Under the pieces are notes generated by a model. That model had not been told where the DNA came from and ran no database searches. It saw only the letters and a list, made by a program, of their open reading frames with translations. A DNA stretch of 32,898 nucleotides from Citrobacter sp. (GTDB lineage Bacteria > Pseudomonadota > Gammaproteobacteria > Enterobacterales > Enterobacteriaceae): assembly GCA_019415335.1 (NCBI GenBank), contig DXKH01000020.1, positions 1-32,898 of the forward strand. Direction: 5' to 3'. Below, piece after piece: positions 1-6,747 of this stretch (the stretch's first letter is position 1; the number at the start of each line of letters is the position of its first letter). A program made the position numbers and the translations under genes.

Positions 1-463
1 TAAATTTGCTGCCGTCGATGGCAACAACGACATCAGTGAACATTTGCATTTGCCGGCACAGGCCAATAAAGGCCCTACAGGCATTCCTGATACCTTCACC
101 GTTATCTTTTCTGAAGTCTGCAATGGTTTTAAAATCAGGCGATAATCGTTCAAGTAACCACATCAGTTCAACGTTCCGATGGGCCTCTTTTTCCAGTCTA
201 CGGGAGGACTGAATTCGGTTGAGGTATCCGTAAATGTACAACTTCAGTAGGGTGGCAGGGTGATATCCGGGTCGTCCGGTTCGCTTTGCATAAACTCTTC
301 TGAAACCAAGAGAATCGAGCTTTAGTCCATCAACAAAGATATCAACCACTCTGACGGGGTTATCTTCAGTGACAAAATCATCCAGTGTATCAGGGAGTAA
401 TGTCACCTGATGCCTGCCATGTCCTTGAATGTGATTGGCCATGTCGGTATCCGCAGTATTCAT
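1..463 (-). mobile_element. IS1182/IS5-like transposase, 5' part (cut by window edge)
   Basis: A minus-strand reading frame opens with ATG at 463 (MNTADTDMANHIQGHG) and stays open to base 1, giving 154 residues. A second in-frame ATG at 442 is an alternative start. The protein looks like the N-terminal DUF772-type region of IS1182/IS5-like DDE transposases: a GYHPATLLKLYIYGYL segment at about residues 67-82, then an arginine-rich helix, and finally VVAIDGSKF at the cut edge. The Asp of that last motif would be the first catalytic Asp. The rest of the protein and one IS end lie outside the window. No stop or frameshift is seen here, so the element could be intact. The exact IS name was not determined. 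Confidence 0.8.
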
Positions 464-718
464 ATGTTTCTAATTTTAATGAAAAAATCAGTTCGTCGCA
501 TGGGTTTATCAAGAATGGTTGATCATATGAAACCATCGCTTAGACCAAAAAGTGATCAGGAGTTTTCACACAGCCTGAGCAAAGAGCGGACGTTTGCACC
601 TCACGAACGAACTAAAGTATGAAATTTTTCCAGTTATGCAGTGGCTATAAGGTATGTATTGACATGATATCTATGCCAAAATGAATTAAATTTAGTCACT
701 TATGGAGTATTGCAAATC
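464..718. other. Non-coding gap, probable IS terminal region
   Basis: No credible gene is seen between the transposase start and the next CDS. The right terminal inverted repeat of the IS should lie in this stretch, probably before about 640, but its boundary cannot be set without the other end. The part just before 719 should carry the promoter of the small gene downstream. Confidence 0.4.
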
Positions 719-940
719 ATGGCTACTGTTTTTATTCCTGCCCTTGTTGCGGTGCTTGAAGCCAAAGAGAAGGACTTCGGACGAGAATTGACACGAGAGG
801 ATGTTGAGTCGATCAGAAATAACGCTACTGCGATTGAGTTACCTGCAGAGATTGCCAGGGACATGATCAAAAGCCGAGGCTATCCCGATATTGATGCGAA
901 AAATGCTTGGGATGAGTGGTTACTACATAAAAAACTATAA
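719..940 (+). CDS. Small hypothetical protein (73 aa)
   Basis: This is a short, soluble, charged protein beginning MATVFIPALVAVLEAKEKDF. The ATG at 719 is preferred over the in-frame TTG at 710 because the GGAG at 704-707 sits 11 bases before the ATG but only 2 bases before the TTG. No signal peptide or membrane segment is visible. The C-terminal half (DMIKSRGYPDIDAKNAWDEW) looks like a compact helical fold, but I do not recognise the family. It lies 71 bases upstream of an Imm42-like gene in the same orientation and shares its low GC, so both may be remnants of a polymorphic-toxin (Rhs/CDI-type) locus. That association is inferred from position only. Confidence 0.55.
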   Translation: MATVFIPALVAVLEAKEKDFGRELTREDVESIRNNATAIELPAEIARDMIKSRGYPDIDAKNAWDEWLLHKKL

Positions 941-1011
941 ATTCTTAAGAGCATTGATGTGCTTCGAACAGAACTTCTCTAAATCGGTAAACTATTCGGT
1001 AAAGGAATATT

Positions 1012-1560
1012 ATGATTTTTGGTGATCCCTATCGCTTTGCAATCTGGATTGAATACGTTCCGCAGTGGGGCGATTCTATAAAGAATGGTTTCTTTTATTT
1101 CTTTTTGAACGGGAGTATGTATCCTAATGACATCCGCACATCAACCTTATTCGTTGATTATGATGATGTCATTGATTCTGAAAATGCTCTTATAGCTATG
1201 CCATGCAATGATGAAATCTTTAATGCATCAACAGATAAAGCTTTTGAATATCTATATAAAATGGCTTACCCACAGCCCACACCAGAGGATGAATATCCTG
1301 ATGGTATATGTAAATTCAATGCTTCACCCACAATCATTTTAGAGTCTGGAGCATGTATTTTTGCCGTTTCGAACAAAAATTGCGTTAGAATCTTAGGTGG
1401 TAAGGTATCTGAATTAGTCGATCATGGCGAGAGGCGCGTTTGGCAAGATATAAAAAAACCTGTTATAGAAGATATAACCATAGAAAAAGTTGAAATTATT
1501 AAAATAATTTCAAGCTTTAAGGAATATACCACTTCTTTATTACAAATAGATTATCAATGA
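1012..1560 (+). CDS. Imm42-like immunity protein (orphan)
   Basis: A 182-residue, AT-rich gene whose product begins MIFGDPYRFAIWIEYVPQWG. The start has AAAGGA 5 bases upstream. The opening, with a short beta strand, FAIWIEY and a following NGFFYFFLNG stretch, resembles my recollection of the immunity protein 42 family, which neutralises toxin domains of Rhs/CDI-type polymorphic toxins in the cytoplasm. No signal peptide or membrane helix is seen. No toxin or Rhs core gene lies in the window, so it is an orphan here: either a defensive immunity gene or what remains after IS-mediated deletion. It is followed by two strong hairpins. The family call is from memory of the N-terminal pattern, not from a profile search. 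Confidence 0.5.
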   Translation: MIFGDPYRFAIWIEYVPQWGDSIKNGFFYFFLNGSMYPNDIRTSTLFVDYDDVIDSENALIAMPCNDEIFNASTDKAFEYLYKMAYPQPTPEDEYPDGICKFNASPTIILESGACIFAVSNKNCVRILGGKVSELVDHGERRVWQDIKKPVIEDITIEKVEIIKIISSFKEYTTSLLQIDYQ

Positions 1561-1600
1561 CATTCAAGGGCCAGGAATTTTGCATTTAAAGCACTTATAT

Positions 1601-1641
1601 CCTCATGTGAGAAAATCACAATGAGGGCGTTTGTAACGCCC
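1601..1641 (+). terminator. Double hairpin after the Imm42-like gene
   Basis: Two overlapping dyads lie 40-80 bases after the stop. CCTCATGTGA (1601-1610) pairs with TCAC-A-ATGAGG (1616-1626) with a one-base bulge. GGGCGTT (1625-1631) pairs perfectly with AACGCCC (1635-1641) around a TGT loop. There is no clear U-tract, so this may be a factor-dependent terminator, an attenuator-like switch between alternative hairpins, or a 3'-end protector. Confidence 0.45.
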
Positions 1642-1841
1642 AGTATTCAGCTTAAATATGCACGAAATCCCTCTACTCAATGGGTAAAAACCATGTTGCA
1701 AACTTCCGCTCCTGGCACAAAGCGGACCGTCTGAAGTAACGAGGGGGCCCTCTGAACGAAGAGCGGATGTAAGATCCACTTTTCGACTAGCCGTAGTAAC
1801 CCCGCAGGGAGCGCGGGAGGGGTTGTATATGGAGAAAATAT
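1642..1841. other. Intergenic region without a gene
   Basis: No credible ORF is seen. The stretch has a GC-rich partly self-complementary run at about 1799-1824 (AACCCC opposite GGGGTT with an inner CCCGC opposite GCGGG). It looks like scrap sequence between the immunity gene and the decayed dehydrogenase end. Confidence 0.4.
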
Positions 1842-1869
1842 AAAAACATGCCCAATAAGTCAGGGCATG
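1842..1869 (-). terminator. Rho-independent-type terminator, leftward
   Basis: CATGCCC (1847-1853) pairs with GGGCATG (1863-1869) around a 9-base loop. On the minus strand the stem is followed by five T residues (A-run at 1842-1846 on plus). It lies just after the SDR remnant and about 230 bases after the leftward ABC importer operon, so it could end either transcript. Confidence 0.5.
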
Positions 1870-1891
1870 CTTTAAGTGTCCTTTAGCCGAA

Positions 1892-2050
1892 TTACCTGTT
1901 CTGTTGGGTAGGGAAAATGCTCAGGTCATTAACGATAACCTTTGCAGGCTGGTTTAGTGCATAGATGACTGCATTGGCTACGTCTTACGAGCTGATGGTA
2001 ATCTTGTTCAGTTCCTGGACTGCCTCTCGCTCAAAGCTGACATTCCGGTG
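1892..2050 (-). pseudogene. C-terminal remnant of a short-chain dehydrogenase/reductase
   Basis: Reading the minus strand gives VSFEREAVQELNKITISS, then a TAA stop (1985-1987), then DVANAVIYALNQPAKVIVND and LSIFPTQQNR, ending at the TAA at 1892-1894. The pattern (ED)VANAV-YALNQP...VNDL...PT is the typical C-terminus of YdfG-like SDR oxidoreductases. The in-frame stop replaces the usual Glu or Ala before DVANA. The N-terminal Rossmann part (TGxxxGxG) is absent, because the adjoining sequence is the ATPase gene. This is a decayed fragment, probably cut when the ABC importer segment was inserted or by a deletion. Confidence 0.65.
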
Positions 2051-2102
2051 ATTTAATCCAGCGGGAGCTGAATATCAATAATGGTTTATGCGTAGCCCTA
2101 TT

Positions 2103-2864
2103 TCAGGCGTACTGGATATTCATCATTCCCCGTTCAGTTCGATAGATGGTCGCATCGACCTGCCAGGTAGACTGAATCAGCTCAGGGGTAAGCACAGCAG
2201 CAGGTTGACCCGACGCCACAACGTGACCTTCATGCAGCACGACCAGATGCTGACAATATCTTGCAGCCAGATTCAGATCATGTAATGCCATAATCACGGT
2301 AATTGGCAGCGCTGAAATAAGGCGCATCAGCTCCAGTTGGAATTGGATATCCAGATGATTAATCGGTTCGTCCAGTAATAGTATATCCGGCTGCTGGGTG
2401 AGCGCGCGGGCTATCTGACAGCGCTGACGCTCGCCGCCTGACAGACGCTGCCAGGTTCTGTGGGTCAGAGCATCAAGCCTCATCATCGAAAGCGCCTGTT
2501 GTACAGCATCTTCATCAGCCTGCCGCCATGGCGTGAATGCATTGCGATGCGGCGTGCGGCCGAGGCGAACAATATCAATAACACTCAGCTCCGCCTCCGC
2601 CTCCGCATGCTGTGGAACAAAAGCAAGCGTGCGGGAAAGCTGGCGTTGGCTCAAGTTACTTGTCAGCTTGCCGCCAATTTTCACACCCTCACACGCGCAG
2701 GGCTGGACGCCAGCCATCGCGCGAATCAGTGTCGATTTACCGGAGCCATTAGGACCGAGTAGCCCCACCGTTTGTGAACGGTGCGCAACAAAGCTGATAT
2801 CAGATAACACCCGACGAGCCTGGAGCGTCACGCTTAGCTTATCAACCACGATATGCATAATCAT
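2103..2864 (-). CDS. ABC importer ATPase (BtuD/FecE/FepC family)
   Basis: Cytoplasmic ATP-binding subunit of a type II importer, 253 aa. Walker A GPNGSGKST is at about residues 37-45, followed by a Q-loop region (FVPQHAEAE), the signature LSGGERQRCQIARAL, Walker B DILLLDEP with INHLD, and the H-loop in MALHDLNLAARYC. This is the complete catalytic set and normal length for BtuD/FecE proteins. The ATG at 2864 overlaps the permease stop (ATGA), so it is translationally coupled as third gene of the binding protein-permease-ATPase operon. It is the only FecE-type ATPase in the window, so it might also serve the FepD/G-like permeases at 11.8-13.8 kb, which lack one. The substrate is not fixed by sequence; the promoter suggests zinc-responsive control. 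Confidence 0.92.
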   Translation of the reverse strand: MIMHIVVDKLSVTLQARRVLSDISFVAHRSQTVGLLGPNGSGKSTLIRAMAGVQPCACEGVKIGGKLTSNLSQRQLSRTLAFVPQHAEAEAELSVIDIVRLGRTPHRNAFTPWRQADEDAVQQALSMMRLDALTHRTWQRLSGGERQRCQIARALTQQPDILLLDEPINHLDIQFQLELMRLISALPITVIMALHDLNLAARYCQHLVVLHEGHVVASGQPAAVLTPELIQSTWQVDATIYRTERGMMNIQYA

Positions 2865-3889
2865 TTCTCCCGGTTGCGGTACAGAATCATGGCAAAAACA
2901 GGTGCACCCACAAGTGCAGTTACTACGCCAATCGGCAAAACCTGATGACTAATCAGGGTGCGTGAGATCAGGTCTGCAAGAATCATAAAATGGCATCCGG
3001 CAAGAAAAGCAACAGGGATAGTGAGCAAATGACGATGCCCGGCAATCATGCGGGTTATATGCGGGATGACCAGCCCAACAAAGCCTACAGCACCGATGGC
3101 GCTGACGATTACTGCCGTAATCAACGCAGTAGTCAGCAGTAAAATAACGCGTACCTGCAGCACTCGCGTTCCGAGCGTCGAGGAGACTTCCGTACCAAAG
3201 TTAAAGGTGTCCAGTGAGCGGCTATAGCAAACCACGATAAGCAACCCCATGATAACTACAGCGAAGCACAACAGCGCATCAGCCCAGCGTACGCCACTCA
3301 GGCTACCCAACAGCCAGAACATAACGCCGCGTGACTGTTCAGCATTGGCCGCCGTACTGACAATGTACGATGTTAACGCGTTAAACAACTGCGTACCGGC
3401 GATACCAGCCAGAATAATGCGTGCAGAGTTCACGCGCATACCACCCGATAACAATATGATCAGCATAAAAGCGGTACAGGCTCCGATAAACGCCCCGACC
3501 CCCGTCGTGATGGAGCCGCTGCCAATACCAAGCAACATCACGCTGACGGCGCCGGTTGAGGCACCAGCAGAGATCCCCAGCAAATAAGGATCGGCAAGCG
3601 CGTTACGCAAAAGCGATTGCAGAACCAGCCCGCATAACGCCAGCCCTCCACCGCAACTGGCCGCCATCAGCGCACGACTCATACGGTACTGCCAGACAAT
3701 CCCTGCTTCTACGGCGGGTAAATCAAAGTGCGTTAGCCCCAGACCATTGGTTATTGCACGAAAGGCAGTCGCGAAACTTACCGGTATATCGCCGGTTGCC
3801 GCAGCAAGAATCATCATGACCGGCAGACTTAGTATCCCGCAGGAAATTATCAGGCCGATTTGCCAGTAAAAAACAGATTTGCTGATCAT
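2861..3889 (-). CDS. ABC importer permease (BtuC/FecCD family)
   Basis: A 342-aa polytopic inner-membrane protein with about ten hydrophobic helices, as usual for the BtuC/FecCD family. Family hallmarks are LLRNALADPYLLGISAGAS at about residues 93-111 and the coupling-helix region AIGAVGFVGLVIPHITRM at about 264-281. The start ATG at 3889 overlaps the stop of the binding-protein gene (3886-3888), and its own end overlaps the ATPase start. It presumably works as a homodimer, since only one permease gene is present in this operon. The Fur-linked operon at 11.8-13.8 kb instead has two different permeases, so the two importers are separate systems. Confidence 0.92.
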   Translation of the reverse strand: MISKSVFYWQIGLIISCGILSLPVMMILAAATGDIPVSFATAFRAITNGLGLTHFDLPAVEAGIVWQYRMSRALMAASCGGGLALCGLVLQSLLRNALADPYLLGISAGASTGAVSVMLLGIGSGSITTGVGAFIGACTAFMLIILLSGGMRVNSARIILAGIAGTQLFNALTSYIVSTAANAEQSRGVMFWLLGSLSGVRWADALLCFAVVIMGLLIVVCYSRSLDTFNFGTEVSSTLGTRVLQVRVILLLTTALITAVIVSAIGAVGFVGLVIPHITRMIAGHRHLLTIPVAFLAGCHFMILADLISRTLISHQVLPIGVVTALVGAPVFAMILYRNREK

Positions 3890-4902
3890 CTGGAGGGAGC
3901 GAAAGCGTTCATCTGCTGGCTAATCAGTTCTACTGCTTCTACGTTACGCAATGATGGATTGAGCGACATGGCAGGAACCACCACTATATGCCCTTGTTTG
4001 ACCGCAGGCATTTCACGCGTGACGGGATCGGTTTCCAGGAACCGTTTTTTAGTCTCTACGTCATCGGCGGGATAAAGCCGTCTTTCCATACTCGCAATAA
4101 CAATAATATCAGGCTGAGACTTAACGATATGCTCCCAGGTCACCGCAGGCCACTCCTCATCAGAATCGATGATATTGTTCAGACCCAGTGTTTTATTAAT
4201 CCAGCCTGGCGCACCTTTACTGCCTGCTATCCATGGATCGCCTTTCAGACGTGGACTTGAAAACCAGTAAACCACCTTAAGTGGCGCTTGCGGCTGCATG
4301 TGGATTTGCTGCTGCGCGGCGGCAATGCGATCAGACAGCTTCTGCTTCAGAACCTCGCCACGTGCTGGCACATCAAAAACGCGCGCCAGCGCCGAGATTT
4401 CATCAAGAATGATATCGATTGAGTAAGGTTTTGATCGTACGCCATCGCCGTTGGATGTAGCTGTGACTGTTTTTGCAGTACAGTCGGCTGGAGAGATCCA
4501 GGTCCTGATACCCAACTGTTCAAATTGTTGACGCGTAGCAACCTCTCCCTGCGGGCCAACGTGCCAGCTGTACTGAGCAAGAACAAGCTCTGGACGCTGG
4601 GCCGCTACGGCTTCGAATCCAGGCGCATTCTCAGCAAGTCGCTTCAGCCCCTCCCCCTGCTTATTCAATTCATCGGGTAATGCTCCAAACCAAACAGCAG
4701 TGCCTACAATTTTATCTTTCAGTTCAAGCGCCAGCATGAGTTCCGTTTCATGCTGACCAATTGTCACCACGCGTGAAGGTGCGTGGTTAAAGGTTTCTTT
4801 AACGCCGCAGTTTTCAATTGTCAGTGGATAGTTGCCAGCGGTTGCGCCAGTCAGGGGAATCAACAGCAGTACAGACATCAACAGTGGGAAAGTGAGTTTC
4901 AT
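3886..4902 (-). CDS. Periplasmic metal-chelate binding protein (BtuF/FecB-like)
   Basis: A 338-aa secreted solute-binding protein. A signal peptide (MKLTFPLLMSVLLLIPLTGATA) with cleavage likely before GNYP opens it. The mature part has the two-lobe BtuF-like order: SRVVTIGQHETELMLAL with the first lobe, a long linking helix around residues 170-200, then the second lobe with VTWEHIVKSQPDIIVIA. The lipobox Cys is absent, so it is soluble. An unusual insertion at about 135-165 (PADCTAKTVTATSNGDGVRS) is longer than in FepB-type proteins. The start at 4902 follows a weak GGA. It is the first gene of the operon and lies directly behind the Zur-like operator. Similar stand-alone importers are part of Zur regulons in some bacteria, so a zinc or zinc-chelate role is an inference. 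Confidence 0.85.
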   Translation of the reverse strand: MKLTFPLLMSVLLLIPLTGATAGNYPLTIENCGVKETFNHAPSRVVTIGQHETELMLALELKDKIVGTAVWFGALPDELNKQGEGLKRLAENAPGFEAVAAQRPELVLAQYSWHVGPQGEVATRQQFEQLGIRTWISPADCTAKTVTATSNGDGVRSKPYSIDIILDEISALARVFDVPARGEVLKQKLSDRIAAAQQQIHMQPQAPLKVVYWFSSPRLKGDPWIAGSKGAPGWINKTLGLNNIIDSDEEWPAVTWEHIVKSQPDIIVIASMERRLYPADDVETKKRFLETDPVTREMPAVKQGHIVVVPAMSLNPSLRNVEAVELISQQMNAFAPSR

Positions 4903-4920
4903 AATTCCGAATACAAGATA

Positions 4921-4963
4921 TGTTATAACATAACAATATACGTATTCTAAAATTCGCTGTCAA
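4921..4963 (-). promoter_or_regulatory. Sigma70 promoter with Zur-box-like operator
   Basis: On the minus strand TTGACA (4963-4958) is followed after 17 bases by TATATT (4940-4935), a near-consensus sigma70 promoter. Over the predicted start lies TGTTATAACATAACA (4921-4935), a perfect dyad with 6-base arms. It differs from the Zur core TGTTATAnTATAACA at one base. An outer inverted repeat, GAATAC (4909-4914) and GTATTC (4942-4947), is centred on the same base, 4928. A bound repressor would block the start site and the -10 element. It does not resemble a Fur box (no GATAAT repeats). The Zur assignment is inferred from motif similarity. Confidence 0.7.
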
Positions 4964-5006
4964 CGCATAGTACACCTCTTGCATATATCAGGATTCCCGG
5001 GGCGGT

Positions 5007-5099
5007 TCACCCTATCGCTATAGGTAAGCCTGTGTAAAAAAACAGTCTTACCGTACAATAATTCTCTATAACCAAACTGCCCCCAAAATAACCTGTCAT
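5007..5099 (-). CDS. Possible 30-residue ORF coupled to the preceding small ORF
   Basis: The ATG at 5099 overlaps the stop of the 70-residue ORF (ATGA), and GAAGGAGAT, a near-perfect Shine-Dalgarno sequence, lies about 6 bases upstream. The product is MTGYFGGSLVIENYCTVRLF followed by ten mostly hydrophobic residues. The family is not recognised. The ribosome-binding site and overlap are the only support for translation. Confidence 0.35.
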   Translation of the reverse strand: MTGYFGGSLVIENYCTVRLFFYTGLPIAIG

Positions 5100-5308
5100 T
5101 CCGTTATCTCCTTCTCCTGTTCAATGGGGGTTATACTGTCCAGGTGTAAGCGACTAAGACTGTTGCTGTTTCCACTGCGTCGTCCTGTGATTTTACTGTA
5201 GCATCTTCGGTGACTGACGCACCAGGATGTGGATGTTTCATAAAGATGCACGCGTCTGATGCCGTTTTTATGACTGATTAGTCCTGTGTGTGTTTTACTT
5301 GTTGCCAT
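5096..5308 (-). CDS. Small basic hypothetical protein (70 aa)
   Basis: A minus-strand ORF starting MATSKTHTGLISHKNGIRRV, with AGAGGA about 10 bases before the ATG. It is basic and rich in Ser, Arg and His, with two cysteines (WCVSHRRCYS) and an acidic tail (EQEKEITE). No known family is recognised. It lies in an AT-rich gap between the leftward ABC operon and the terminator of the siderophore operon, and is followed by a 30-residue overlapping ORF with an excellent Shine-Dalgarno. It may be a genuine small gene carried with the island or a fragment of a mobile element. Confidence 0.4.
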   Translation of the reverse strand: MATSKTHTGLISHKNGIRRVHLYETSTSWCVSHRRCYSKITGRRSGNSNSLSRLHLDSITPIEQEKEITE

Positions 5309-5537
5309 GAGAACAAAGATCCTCTTGATGTTAAATACTATTCTCTTTATATGAAATATGACATTTACAGGGGCGTAGCCAATCCTGGAGTAAAACCCAT
5401 GCTCTTGTTATTTAAATAGAATTCAGTACATGCTCATCTGTAATAGGCATTTTGGTTGCTGGGTAACGAGGTATCTTGAGAATAAATTTCTTTATAACTG
5501 TTCAAAAGTTGAATATTTACTTACTAATTCTATAGAT

Positions 5538-5565
5538 AAAAAAGCCTATCATTGTAGTGATAGGC
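5538..5565 (-). terminator. Rho-independent terminator of the siderophore operon
   Basis: GCCTATCA (5544-5551) pairs perfectly with TGATAGGC (5558-5565) around a TTGTAG loop. On the minus strand the stem is followed by six T residues (A-run at 5538-5543 on plus). It sits about 20 bases after the stop of the beta-propeller gene, ending the operon that starts at 14815. Confidence 0.88.
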
Positions 5566-5583
5566 AAATATGAGTCTGTAAAG

Positions 5584-6747
5584 TTATTCTACCGTCTTTT
5601 TAATCAAACGAAGGCGAGCTACACATTCTGGTTGCTTATCCCGAATTAACGTTTCGTCATTCTTCACGGTGAGAAATAGATATTTTTTCTCCGTGTCGAA
5701 CGCCAGACTATTAGGATGAGGGGAAATTTGTAGTGTCTGCACTCTCGTATAATTGCGAGTATTAAAGACAGTAAGCGTTCCTTCCCCCTTATCGACGCGT
5801 ATCCCTCGCCGATTCGCAACATAAAGTCGTTCTTGCTCATCATCCCATACCAGACCGATAGGTATTTCATCCGTCGCCATCCGGGCGATAATTTCAGCCG
5901 TATCCGCATTGAGCACAAAAACTTCATGCCCCTGACTGCGCGCAATGTAGTCCCGTTCAAGATGGTTGTTCCGCCAGTCTCGGCGATCGATTCCCTGATC
6001 CACACCAAACAGTCTGTTCTGACGGCGGTCATAAACCATATTCAGTAACTGATCGGCCGCCACCTCATGGCAATGAACGATGCTCAGCGTGTCCGGATCG
6101 ACAACGAAAAGATGTCCCTGCATATTCGACACAAACACTCTCCTCCCCTGGCGATCCAGCGTGATGCCTACGACGTTATAGCGAAAGCCCGGCAGCACTT
6201 TTTCCAGCCTGCGCTCGCGGGTATCGATAACAAATAAAACGCTGTCGATCCCGAGCCCCAGTCCCGGCAGAAACAGCCGCTCCGTGACCGGATCAAACAC
6301 CAGTTCGCGAAGCTTCCAGGGATAACCCTCACTGACGCCAAAGCGCGCCAGTTCGCGCATCAAAAACGCCAGCCGCGCGCCGGAAATGCCCTCCTGCTGG
6401 TAACGTTGCTCAAAAACGACCTCTTCCATCAGCGGGATGGTGGCGATAAGCCGGTTCTTGCAGATATCCACCACCGCCACCGAGCCATTAAAACCCTGCG
6501 TGAGATAAAGTAAACCGCGCTTATCGTCCAGCGCCACGCCGAATCCTTTTACCGGCAATGCGATCTCCGCTTCCACGCTGAGCGTCTGCGGATTAATGCG
6601 CAGCACCCGCGACTGCGTTTCATCTTCCCAGTCCGGCGCGCTGACAAACAACGCCTGTTGCGCGTCGCTGAAGACCAGCTCAACCACCGTCGTCGCAGGA
6701 TAGATACGTTGAATATCGCTAAGCTGAATGTGATCCATTGGGTTCAT
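5584..6747 (-). CDS. YncE-like seven-bladed beta-propeller protein, no signal peptide
   Basis: A 387-aa protein built of repeated short beta-strand blocks of YVTN/YncE type, for example GLLYLTQGFNGSVAVVDI, RVFVSNMQGHLFVVDPDT and ERLYVANRRGIRV. Each pairs an 'LYVAN' strand with a 'VxD' strand, which fits a beta-propeller of about seven blades. E. coli YncE is a periplasmic propeller encoded beside the TonB receptor gene yncD. This protein has no N-terminal hydrophobic segment, so it is predicted to be cytoplasmic. The ATG at 6747 overlaps the stop of the NRPS gene (ATGA), so it is the last, coupled gene of the siderophore operon. No catalytic motif can be named. Possible roles are binding or processing the ferric or apo-siderophore, filling the place of the missing ViuB/Fes-type release enzyme; this is speculative. 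Confidence 0.75.
   Translation of the reverse strand: MNPMDHIQLSDIQRIYPATTVVELVFSDAQQALFVSAPDWEDETQSRVLRINPQTLSVEAEIALPVKGFGVALDDKRGLLYLTQGFNGSVAVVDICKNRLIATIPLMEEVVFEQRYQQEGISGARLAFLMRELARFGVSEGYPWKLRELVFDPVTERLFLPGLGLGIDSVLFVIDTRERRLEKVLPGFRYNVVGITLDRQGRRVFVSNMQGHLFVVDPDTLSIVHCHEVAADQLLNMVYDRRQNRLFGVDQGIDRRDWRNNHLERDYIARSQGHEVFVLNADTAEIIARMATDEIPIGLVWDDEQERLYVANRRGIRVDKGEGTLTVFNTRNYTRVQTLQISPHPNSLAFDTEKKYLFLTVKNDETLIRDKQPECVARLRLIKKTVE

Noticed and set aside
1606..1621. CRP-like TGTGA...TCACA after the Imm42-like gene
   Set aside because: The spacer is 5 bases instead of 6, the site is downstream of a gene with no promoter next to it, and the bases fit better as part of the double hairpin.
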